Assembly: GCA_005880805.1 (NCBI GenBank)
Contig: VBFZ01000133.1
Coordinates: 1 to 5,037 of the forward strand
Direction of reading: 5' to 3'
DNA from: Chloroflexota bacterium
GTDB lineage: Bacteria > Chloroflexota > Limnocylindria > Limnocylindrales > CSP1-4
DNA length: 5,037 nt
Made by a program: the position numbers and the translations under genes
Part shown: in pieces, positions 1 to 5,037 of the stretch
Position numbering within the stretch: position 1 is the first letter of the stretch
Layout of the letters: each line of letters begins with the position of its first letter
Notes under the pieces: generated by a model
Told to the model about the DNA's origin: nothing
Databases searched by the model: none
What the model saw: the letters and a program-made list of their open reading frames with translations, nothing else

Positions 1-1
1 G

Positions 2-331
2 ACCGAGGAGGAGACTCGCGCCTGGCTCGCACCACTGCTCGCGAGCGGCGAGGCACCACCGATCATCGAGCACAACGCTCGAGCGGTCGGCACCGATCCG
101 GTCAGCTACCTGGCCGAGGGGGTCGGCTTTACCTCCTACGTGCGCGACGGTGGCGTCGTCTATCACACGTACTCCACGACTGCCCGCGGGCTGGAGTTCC
201 TGATGGGCTACTACCCGATCCTCGACCGGGCGCCCAACGGTCGCGACGAAGGTCCGGCCTTTCAGACCTGGCTCCGACGCCACGACGAGTACAACAGCAC
301 ATACAACGAGGGACGCTTGGGGCGAGGCTAG
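2..331 (+). CDS. DUF899 family thioredoxin-like protein, 3' part only (5' end outside window)
   Basis: An open frame enters from the left edge and ends at TAG 329-331, giving the last 109 residues of a longer protein. Family signatures are visible: a V-R-D-G segment (about residues 47-50 of the fragment) followed by HTYST (55-59), ARG (61-63), a G-x-Y-x-x-L-D stretch (69-75), GRDEG (80-84) and W-x-R-R-H-D-E-Y (90-97). This order matches the C-terminal half of DUF899 proteins (Pfam PF05988), which are predicted to have a thioredoxin-like fold and have no settled function. The first in-frame alternative start, GTG at 140, lies inside the conserved region and cannot be the true start. The protein is probably cytoplasmic. 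The cupin gene follows after 67 bp on the same strand, so co-transcription is possible. The family call is from recalled motifs, not a search. Confidence 0.85.
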   Translation, partial: TEEETRAWLAPLLASGEAPPIIEHNARAVGTDPVSYLAEGVGFTSYVRDGGVVYHTYSTTARGLEFLMGYYPILDRAPNGRDEGPAFQTWLRRHDEYNSTYNEGRLGRG

Positions 332-387
332 CTCATGTTTGGCGGGGCTCCTCGCACGCGTCTGTGTCGAATGCGATGCCCGTCGTC

Positions 388-394
388 GGGGAGG
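388..394 (+). promoter_or_regulatory. Shine-Dalgarno that sets the cupin start
   Basis: GGGGAGG ends 4 nt before ATG 399. The reading frame stays open upstream to a TTG at 339, but that start would add 20 residues with no counterpart in the family. The ATG after this purine tract also places the protein start at the usual M-E-I of hydroxynitrile-lyase-like cupins. Confidence 0.7.
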
Positions 395-398
395 TCAG

Positions 399-827
399 AT
401 GGAAATCCAGACTCTTCGGCCCACTAGCAAGGCTTCTCCCGACATCTTCACGGGCGACGCCTGGATCGACGTGATCGTGCGCGGCGAGGAGCCCTCGCGC
501 GTGCGTGTGAGCGTCGTCCGCTTCGCGCCGGGGGCACGCAACGCATGGCATGCCCATGCGATGGGCCAGACCTTGCACGTCACCGAAGGCCTTGGCCGAG
601 TCCAGTCGCGAGGCGGCGAGGTCGTCGAGATTCGGCCGGGCGACACAATCCAGACGCCGGCCGGCGAGTGGCACTGGCACGGTGCGGCGCCGGACCAGTT
701 CATGACCCACCTAGCCATCTGGGAGGCGCCAGCCGAGGGGCCCGAGAGCGAGTGGGGCGAACACGTCGGGGACGCCGAGTACCTCAGGACGCCTGGAGCC
801 CCCGCCGGACATGAGGTTTCCCGATGA
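399..827 (+). CDS. Small single-domain cupin, (R)-hydroxynitrile lyase (mandelonitrile lyase)-like
   Basis: This complete 142-residue protein is one cupin barrel with no signal peptide, so it should act in the cytoplasm. Cupin motif 1 is at residues 45-66: G45, H51-x-H53, Q57, then V-T-E-G and G66. Motif 2 is around residues 80-95: P80-G-D, P87, and H92-W-H94-G. H51, H53, Q57 and H92 match the 3-His/1-Gln metal site of manganese-dependent cupin hydroxynitrile lyases such as the Granulicella tundricola enzyme. H104 in MTHLAI matches a conserved active-site histidine. Length, the FTG near residues 17-19 and the C-terminal E-H-V-x-D-x-E-Y (about 121-128) also agree with that group. These lyases cleave or form cyanohydrins, but many relatives have unknown substrates, so the reaction here is not established. 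Three positions lining the substrate pocket differ from the characterised enzyme (see findings). The gene is translationally coupled to the DUF2255 gene. Confidence 0.88.
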   Translation: MEIQTLRPTSKASPDIFTGDAWIDVIVRGEEPSRVRVSVVRFAPGARNAWHAHAMGQTLHVTEGLGRVQSRGGEVVEIRPGDTIQTPAGEWHWHGAAPDQFMTHLAIWEAPAEGPESEWGEHVGDAEYLRTPGAPAGHEVSR

Positions 828-1201
828 CCGCGTGGGAGGCAGACGAGCTAGCCAGGATCGGCAACGATGAAGAACTCCGCATCGCATCGCGCCGATCCGA
901 TGGCAGCCTCCGGCCGTTCGTCACGATCTGGTTCGTGCGCCTGGGGGACGACCTCTACGTGCGCTCCGCCTACGGCTGGGACAATCCATGGTTCCAGCGC
1001 GCGCTGCGATCGGGCGCAGGGCGCATCCTCGTGGGTGGCCTCGAGCGCGATGTGTCGTTCGAGGAGCCCAGGCCTGAAGTCTCGGATGGCGTGACCGCCG
1101 CCTACCACGCGAAGTACGACCGCTACGGCACGCGGATGGTCGGCACCGTAGTCTCGCCTGAGGCCGTCCGGTCGACCTTGAGACTGGTGCCCCCGGGATA
1201 G
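824..1201 (+). CDS. DUF2255 family protein
   Basis: This complete 125-residue protein begins at ATG 824, which overlaps the cupin stop as ATGA. A GAGG at 813-816, inside the end of the cupin gene, lies 7 nt upstream and serves as ribosome-binding site, so translation is probably coupled. Family features (Pfam PF10012) are an early W4 and E-L-x-R-I-G (8-13), E-L-R-I-A-S (17-22), R-x-D-G (24-27), T-I-W-F-V-R (34-39), GDDLYVRS (41-48), G-W-x-x-P-W-F (51-57), G-G-x-x-x-D-V (71-77), AAYHAKY (92-98) and T-L-R-L-V-P (118-123). It is full length, with no signal peptide or membrane segment. The function is unknown. The V-R-x-G-D-x-L-Y-V-R-S strand pair followed by a W-containing helix resembles split-barrel flavin or F420-binding proteins such as deazaflavin-dependent nitroreductases; that is my inference from pattern only. 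Confidence 0.87.
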   Translation: MTAWEADELARIGNDEELRIASRRSDGSLRPFVTIWFVRLGDDLYVRSAYGWDNPWFQRALRSGAGRILVGGLERDVSFEEPRPEVSDGVTAAYHAKYDRYGTRMVGTVVSPEAVRSTLRLVPPG

Positions 1202-1212
1202 GTCCGGACCGT

Positions 1213-1237
1213 TGGCCGCCGACTTCCGGCGCGGCCA
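1213..1237. terminator. GC-rich hairpin between convergent genes, candidate bidirectional terminator
   Basis: TGGCCGC (1213-1219) pairs perfectly with GCGGCCA (1231-1237). Inside it, CCG and CGG can add pairs across a small bulge. The hairpin starts 12 nt after the DUF2255 stop and lies 6 nt beyond the hydrolase stop on the opposite strand, so it fits the position of a shared terminator. There is no U-run on either side, so it is not a classical intrinsic terminator. A perfect 10-base palindrome, GGTCCGGACC (1201-1210), lies next to it and overlaps the last base of the DUF2255 stop. Confidence 0.45.
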
Positions 1238-1243
1238 GGTGGG

Positions 1244-2128
1244 TCAGGGCCGGTTCGAGAGGACCTCGCGCAGCTTCGCGGCGAATGCATCGGGTTCCTC
1301 GGTCTGGCCGTACTCGCCGCCGAGGAAGCCGCCATGGCCACCGGGGAAGATCACCGGCTTCGATCCGAGACGTTCGGCGACGACCGCCCCCGCGCGGTTG
1401 GCCAAAGTGCCGCCCGAGGTTGCTCCGACCGCCATCACGATCCGCGTGGGCGCTGCGCGGAGCGCATGGAAATCAGGCTGGTAGTGCATGCCAGAGTTCC
1501 AGTTCTGCCCGAGCAGGGGGTCGTTCCGCGACCCGTCGTCTTCGGTCGGCAGCCCGAACATCGCGGGATCCGGAGGAGCCTGATTCGCGAAATCCGCCGG
1601 GACAGGTCCTTCGTGGCTCGCGAGCGCGATGAACTTCGCCATCGCCGGGCCGACGCCACTCCGCAGGTACGTGTCGTGGATGTTTGCGGCAGCGGCCAGC
1701 ACCGCCTCACGATCGGGCAAAACCTGGACCGCAGGTGGCTCGTGGGCCACGAGCAGGCGGATCTGCTCCGGGTGACGGGCGACGAGCTCGAGGGCATTGA
1801 CGGCCCCGCCGCTCGTCGCGAAGAGATCCACGGGCCGAGTGCCAGTCGCCGAGATCAGCCGGTGCAGGTCGTCGGCGTGTTCCTCGGGCGTGGACTCGGC
1901 CGACTCATCGGTCTTTCGGCTTCGCTCGACGCCTCGCGGGTCGTAGGTCACGACTGTTCGGTCAGTGAAATGACGGGCCAGGGTGCCAAATCCAGCGGCA
2001 CCCATCGGCGAGCCGATGAGCATCAGGACCGGTTCGTTGCTGGCCTCGTTGCGCCGGACGTCGTATGTCAGGATCGCGCCCGGCACGTCGAGAGTCCGAC
2101 TCGTCGCTTCGACCGTTGCTTCGGTCAT
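1244..2128 (-). CDS. Alpha/beta hydrolase fold protein
   Basis: This is a complete 294-residue cytoplasmic alpha/beta hydrolase. Landmarks are strand 3 (VLMLIGSPMG, 34-43) with the oxyanion-loop region, strand 4 and turn (TYDPRG, 61-66), the nucleophile elbow A104-T-S106-G-G with Ser106 as predicted nucleophile, the post-strand-6 segment LLVAHEPP (125-132), and the late histidine H265 in P-G-G-H-G-G-F. No obvious acid follows strand 7 (A-V-G-A-T-S-G-G, 233-240), so E130 after strand 6 is the best candidate for the triad acid. The substrate cannot be told; the family includes esterases and C-C hydrolases. The start is ATG 2128, because GAGGAG (2136-2141) lies 7 nt upstream. An in-frame GTG at 2236 would add 36 poorly conserved-looking residues. 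The gene lies 180 bp after the peptidase stop and runs convergent to the DUF2255 gene. Confidence 0.87.
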   Translation of the reverse strand: MTEATVEATSRTLDVPGAILTYDVRRNEASNEPVLMLIGSPMGAAGFGTLARHFTDRTVVTYDPRGVERSRKTDESAESTPEEHADDLHRLISATGTRPVDLFATSGGAVNALELVARHPEQIRLLVAHEPPAVQVLPDREAVLAAAANIHDTYLRSGVGPAMAKFIALASHEGPVPADFANQAPPDPAMFGLPTEDDGSRNDPLLGQNWNSGMHYQPDFHALRAAPTRIVMAVGATSGGTLANRAGAVVAERLGSKPVIFPGGHGGFLGGEYGQTEEPDAFAAKLREVLSNRP

Positions 2129-2308
2129 TGGTCTGCTCCTCGCGGGTGCTGCCTGGTTAACAGACTCACTCGGAGGGTAGGACTCATCGGGGATCAGCGC
2201 TCCGATACAGCGAGGCGAAGGCCGAGCCCGACGCACCGTTCCCGTGGCTTCAGGCCTTGGTAGGCCGCGCGCACCAGGCGGTCGGATCGGCCACGCTTGG
2301 GTCGACCG
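2129..2308. other. 180-bp gap between peptidase and hydrolase genes, with two small hairpins
   Basis: No convincing gene or promoter is visible here. Two potential stem-loops occur. At 2186-2206, ATCGGGG and CTCCGAT-side bases form a 7-pair stem (one G-U) with a 7-nt loop. At 2253-2266, GGCCT and AGGCC close a 4-nt loop. Neither is followed by a T-run on the minus strand, so termination after the peptidase gene is not shown. A GTTAAC palindrome lies at 2156-2161, 28 nt before the hydrolase start; I can assign it no role. The gap is long enough to hold a separate hydrolase promoter, but I see no good -35/-10 pair. Confidence 0.35.
2136..2141 (-). promoter_or_regulatory. Shine-Dalgarno that sets the hydrolase start
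   Basis: On the minus strand this reads GAGGAG, ending 7 nt before ATG 2128. It favours the shorter 294-residue protein over the frame's upstream GTG at 2236. Confidence 0.75.
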
Positions 2309-3445
2309 TTATCCAAGCACCCCGCGGTCGCGGAGGATCGTTGTCACCCTTTCGACCGGAAGCGCGGGTGACCGATGTCCGCGGAAGCCGACCATCTCGT
2401 CGTTCACGACAAGGCAGTTCACGACGGCCTCCTCGGTCGCTTCAACGACTGCCTCGAAGAAGGGGTTGAGAAAGCCCCACGGGATGAAACGAAGTTCGTC
2501 GTAGCGGCCGGCCGCCTCGGGGTAGAGGGTTCGATAGCCGGGCGTGATCCCGCCGGCATTCGCGACAGAGCCGGCTAGGAAGAGGTCGCCCGAGAAGTGC
2601 GACCCCGTTGTCCCGGTACGGGCCAGGCCGAGCGTCACGCGACGCGCGAGGGCGCGGCACTGGTCCGGCAACAAGGGCGCATCCGTCAGCACGACGCCGA
2701 TGCACGACCCGGCGCCCGGCGGCGTCGCGAAGAAATCCGAGATCGGATCGTCGTCAGCCAGGTCGGAGCCGACCCGAACGCCGGCGATGACGAGCTCCCG
2801 GCGCTCGCCGAAATTCGCCTGCAGGAAAACCCCGACGGTGTAGGTCGACCCGGCGTATTCGACGAGCCGCGAAGAGGTGCCGGATCCACCCTTGTACGAG
2901 TAGCAGTTCATACCGGTCCCACCGCCGACCGACCCCTCCCTCACCGGCCCGGTCGATGCCGCCTCCAGCGCGGCCACGACGCCGTCCTCGGTGACGTGGT
3001 GGCCGTTGATGTCGTTGAGGTAGCCATCCCAGGTCTCTGCTGCGACCGGCAGGAGCCAGGCCTCCGCGATGCTTTGGTGATGGAGCGCGGTCCACGCAAT
3101 GACTCCCGCGTGGGCGACGCCCACGGCGTGCGTGTTCGTAATGCAGATAGGACCGCTCAGCTGGCCGGCTTCGGAGATCCACGAGACGCCGGTCATCTCA
3201 CCGTTGCCGTTCTGGTTGTGCGTGCCGGCGGCGATCGGATCGCCGGGTTTCGCCGATCCCCTCGGGTGGATCGCCGTAACCCCGGTCCGCACATCCGGTC
3301 CCTCGATCCGGGTCCAGTAGCCGAGCTCAACCCCGGGCACGTCGGTGATCGCGTTCCACTGGCCGGGCGTGCCACCGAACGGAATCCCCAGGGCACGCGC
3401 CCGGGGCCTTCCATCTACCTTGGCCAGGCTCGTTTCCCGAGTCAT
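2309..3445 (-). CDS. P1 (S58, DmpA-type) family aminopeptidase
   Basis: This complete 378-residue protein matches the length of DmpA, the L-aminopeptidase/D-esterase-amidase of Ochrobactrum. Family motifs appear in order: R-A-L-G-I near 17-21, NAITDVPGVELG (31-42), N-G-x-G-E-M-T-G (79-86), I-T-N-T-H-A-V-G (102-109), EGSVGGGTGM (170-179), K-G-G-S-G-T-S-S-R (185-193), and GSHFSGDLFLA (281-291). In DmpA relatives the precursor cuts itself before the serine of S-G-D, and that serine becomes the N-terminal nucleophile of the small chain. Here that is Ser285, giving chains of about 284 and 94 residues. Known members remove N-terminal residues from peptides, amides or esters, and some act on beta-amino acids; the substrate here is unknown. 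No signal peptide is seen. A weak GAAGG (3454-3458) lies 8 nt before ATG 3445. The permease gene ends 65 bp upstream on the same strand, suggesting an operon. Confidence 0.93.
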   Translation of the reverse strand: MTRETSLAKVDGRPRARALGIPFGGTPGQWNAITDVPGVELGYWTRIEGPDVRTGVTAIHPRGSAKPGDPIAAGTHNQNGNGEMTGVSWISEAGQLSGPICITNTHAVGVAHAGVIAWTALHHQSIAEAWLLPVAAETWDGYLNDINGHHVTEDGVVAALEAASTGPVREGSVGGGTGMNCYSYKGGSGTSSRLVEYAGSTYTVGVFLQANFGERRELVIAGVRVGSDLADDDPISDFFATPPGAGSCIGVVLTDAPLLPDQCRALARRVTLGLARTGTTGSHFSGDLFLAGSVANAGGITPGYRTLYPEAAGRYDELRFIPWGFLNPFFEAVVEATEEAVVNCLVVNDEMVGFRGHRSPALPVERVTTILRDRGVLG

Positions 3446-3510
3446 GTCGCTGGCCTTCGCGAGGCTCGGATCTCGAGGTCCATCAGCGGCCCGGTTCCAT
3501 CTGCCGCGAC

Positions 3511-4974
3511 CTACGACACCATCGCCGCCGACTTCACCGGGATCGGCTCTTCAACCGTCTCGTCGCGGAGTGGCTCCCTGAGGGTCCAGGCGCGTCCACC
3601 CTGAGGCAGGATCACCACCGCCCAGTAGACAAGCCCGATCACAACGGTCGCACCGGCAACGAGGAGCGACTGGGTCGTCTGCTGGAGCGCCACGTAACCG
3701 GTGCCGAGGAAGCCCAGGATCGGCGGAAGCGGCCACAGCGGCATGCGGTAGGGCGCGTTCGCGGTCGCGCCGCTGATGCGGCCGACGAGCGCCGCGACCG
3801 TGATCAGCCAGTACCAGGCAACGAGATCGGCGCCGGTCAACGCGATGAGCGTGTTCAGGTCCACGGCCAGGCAAAGGACGGCACCGAGGATGCCGACGGC
3901 GGCGGTGGCTACCCACGGGACGTGCCTCTGGCTGTGGACCGTTGCAAGCCACGTGTTGATGGCGCCGGGCCACGCCCGGTCGCGGGCGGAGGAATAGAGA
4001 ATGCGACCCGAAGCGAGCACGATCGCGATCGTGGCGTTGAAGATCGCGAGCGCCACGGCGAGCGACACCAGCGTCTCGACGGTCTGCGACGACGTGGCGT
4101 TCAGGAAATCGATCATGGGTGCAGAGCTCGCCGTGATCGCCGCGAGATTCGGAGCTCCGAGCAGAACGGCTGTCGTGGGGATGATCTCGGCGAGGACGGT
4201 GATCACAAGAGCCCACAGGATCGCGGTTGCCAGGTGTCGGCTCGGGCCACGTGTCTCTTCGGAGTAGTAGACCGCGCTGTTGTAGCCGTTGTAGGCGAAG
4301 ATTCCGGTCGCTGTCGCGGTCAGGATGATGCCGAACGTCACCGGGTTGAGGCTCCCCGAGGCGTCGCCAACAACCCAGCTGCTGAACAGCTGGCCGACGC
4401 GATCCGCGTGGAAATTGACGATGCCAAGCAGCGTCAGAACCAGGAGCGCAATCAGCTCCAGCGCAAGAAAGACGCCCGTGATCCAGGCGTTCGTGCGGAT
4501 CCGCAGCAGGGCGACCGCCCCGGCTGCCAGGCAGACGACGGCCCCCGCGATCCGCGTATCCACGGTGACGATGTTCGCGATGTACTGGGAGGTGCCCAGC
4601 GCGATGACGGCCGGAATGGTGGCGGTCGTCGCAACCATCAGCGCAAACATCGCCATGCTCAGCGGCCCACCCGCCCTGGCCCACGGTCCCTTGAACGCAT
4701 GCCAGACGAGGGCGTAGTCGCCACCGGTGATCGGGAAGGCTGTCGTCAGCTCGGCCCAGCAGAAGGCCATGAACACCCCGATGATCCCGGCGAACAGCAT
4801 CGCGAGGAATGCGCCGGTCCCCGCCGTGATGATGGCGAACGGGACGATGATGAACACGGACGACGCCGGTGTGATGCCGGACAAAACGATGACGATGTTG
4901 CCCAGGATGCTGAGTTCGCGGCGGAGTTCCTGGACATACCGCGAGGGGACCGCCTCGGCGGCCTGCTGACTCAT
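3511..4974 (-). CDS. APC-superfamily amino acid permease
   Basis: This complete 487-residue integral membrane protein has about 12 hydrophobic segments, roughly at 25-49, 53-72, 104-124, 142-158, 164-187, 211-231, 248-272, 299-322, 353-373, 376-398, 414-430 and 436-456. APC signatures are the glycine-containing break of helix 1 (S-G-I-T-P-A-S-S, 32-39), A-E-L-x-x-x-F-P-x-x-G-G-D-Y (74-87), Y-S-E-E-T-R-G-P-S-R after helix 6 (237-246), and S-G-R-x-L-Y-x-x-A-R-D-R-x-W-P (322-336). It should import an amino acid, amine or related compound by proton- or ion-coupled transport or exchange; the substrate cannot be assigned. The short hydrophilic tails are cytoplasmic in this family. The start at ATG 4974 is supported by AGGAGGG 7 nt upstream. 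The gene leads the probable operon with the DmpA-type peptidase, which fits uptake followed by hydrolysis. Confidence 0.93.
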   Translation of the reverse strand: MSQQAAEAVPSRYVQELRRELSILGNIVIVLSGITPASSVFIIVPFAIITAGTGAFLAMLFAGIIGVFMAFCWAELTTAFPITGGDYALVWHAFKGPWARAGGPLSMAMFALMVATTATIPAVIALGTSQYIANIVTVDTRIAGAVVCLAAGAVALLRIRTNAWITGVFLALELIALLVLTLLGIVNFHADRVGQLFSSWVVGDASGSLNPVTFGIILTATATGIFAYNGYNSAVYYSEETRGPSRHLATAILWALVITVLAEIIPTTAVLLGAPNLAAITASSAPMIDFLNATSSQTVETLVSLAVALAIFNATIAIVLASGRILYSSARDRAWPGAINTWLATVHSQRHVPWVATAAVGILGAVLCLAVDLNTLIALTGADLVAWYWLITVAALVGRISGATANAPYRMPLWPLPPILGFLGTGYVALQQTTQSLLVAGATVVIGLVYWAVVILPQGGRAWTLREPLRDETVEEPIPVKSAAMVS

Positions 4975-4981
4975 GACCGTG

Positions 4982-4988
4982 CCCTCCT
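4982..4988 (-). promoter_or_regulatory. Strong Shine-Dalgarno of the permease, abutting an inverted repeat
   Basis: On the minus strand this reads AGGAGGG, ending 7 nt before ATG 4974. Its first base is directly next to the last base of the 3' arm of the inverted repeat at 4989-5031, so a folded leader could affect ribosome access. Confidence 0.8.
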
Positions 4989-5031
4989 ATCCGGCGGACG
5001 TCTGCTGGCCATCCTGCGCAGACCGCCGGAT
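4989..5031. repeat. Imperfect inverted repeat / leader hairpin upstream of the permease
   Basis: ATCCGGCGG (4989-4997) is the exact reverse complement of CCGCCGGAT (5023-5031). Inside it, TCTGC (5001-5005) is the exact reverse complement of GCAGA (5018-5022). The two stems are separated by a 3-nt bulge (4998-5000), and the loop is 12 nt with a TGGCCA palindrome at 5006-5011. Together this makes 14 base pairs. On the permease strand the element sits in the leader, immediately before the Shine-Dalgarno. No T-run follows it, so it is more likely an RNA structure or a protein operator than a terminator of the upstream gene. Its role is inferred from position only. Confidence 0.65.
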
Positions 5032-5037
5032 TTGGCG

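Noticed and set aside
332..398. A possible promoter between the DUF899 and cupin genes
   Set aside because: TTGGCG at 339-344 has no acceptable -10 partner at normal spacing, so I do not call a promoter.
333..710. A 125-codon open frame on the - strand opposite the cupin gene
   Set aside because: It overlaps the cupin gene, whose metal-binding motifs are intact, and shows no motif of its own.
2129..2236. A 36-residue N-terminal extension of the hydrolase from GTG 2236
   Set aside because: The strong GAGGAG before ATG 2128 and the family-like N-terminus from that Met make the shorter form more likely; the extension looks like intergenic sequence.
1334..2263. A 309-codon open frame on the + strand opposite the hydrolase gene
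   Set aside because: It is antisense to a well-supported hydrolase, its product is rich in Arg, Gly and Asp with no recognisable motif, and long antisense frames are expected in GC-rich coding DNA.
2597..3604. A 335-codon open frame on the + strand opposite the peptidase gene and the peptidase-permease gap
   Set aside because: Its sequence has shadow-like Arg/Gly/Pro composition with no domain, while the opposite strand shows the complete S58 peptidase motif series.
3551..4684. A 377-codon open frame on the - strand within the permease gene
   Set aside because: It is a frame-shifted reading of the permease, very rich in Arg, His, Asp and Gly. The real frame has the membrane segments and APC motifs.
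1..5037. Signs of a mobile element, toxin-antitoxin pair, defence system, CRISPR array or tRNA
   Set aside because: No transposase, integrase, nuclease, direct-repeat array, terminal repeats or tRNA-like sequence was seen; every long conserved frame belongs to a metabolic or transport family.

Overview
The window is GC-rich bacterial DNA with tightly packed genes and strong purine-rich Shine-Dalgarno sequences. Its family mix (DUF899, DUF2255, a hydroxynitrile-lyase-like cupin, a DmpA-type peptidase, an APC permease) is typical of soil Actinomycetota or Chloroflexota. The sequence alone does not decide the phylum. I see no rRNA, tRNA, CRISPR array, insertion sequence, phage gene or origin.

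Layout. The + strand (2-1201) carries the 3' end of a DUF899 thioredoxin-like protein, a complete small cupin closely resembling manganese-dependent (R)-hydroxynitrile lyases, and a DUF2255 protein whose start codon overlaps the cupin stop (ATGA). A 42-bp convergent gap with a GC-rich hairpin (1213-1237) separates these from the - strand genes. Read in their own direction, those are an APC-superfamily amino-acid permease (4974-3511), a DmpA/S58 (P1-family) aminopeptidase (3445-2309) and an alpha/beta hydrolase (2128-1244). A 43-nt imperfect inverted repeat (4989-5031) lies directly against the permease Shine-Dalgarno.

How the genes may work together (inference). The permease and peptidase are 65 bp apart on the same strand and look like one uptake-and-hydrolysis unit. 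The permease would import an amino acid or a derivative, and the peptidase would release N-terminal residues from small peptides, amides or esters. The alpha/beta hydrolase follows after 180 bp with its own strong ribosome-binding site, and may be part of the same transcript or a separate one. The cupin and DUF2255 pair is translationally coupled, which suggests related functions, but no pathway can be named.

I found no clearly new multi-gene system. The most distinctive points are the inverted repeat before the permease, the altered active-site positions of the cupin, and the coupled cupin-DUF2255 pair.
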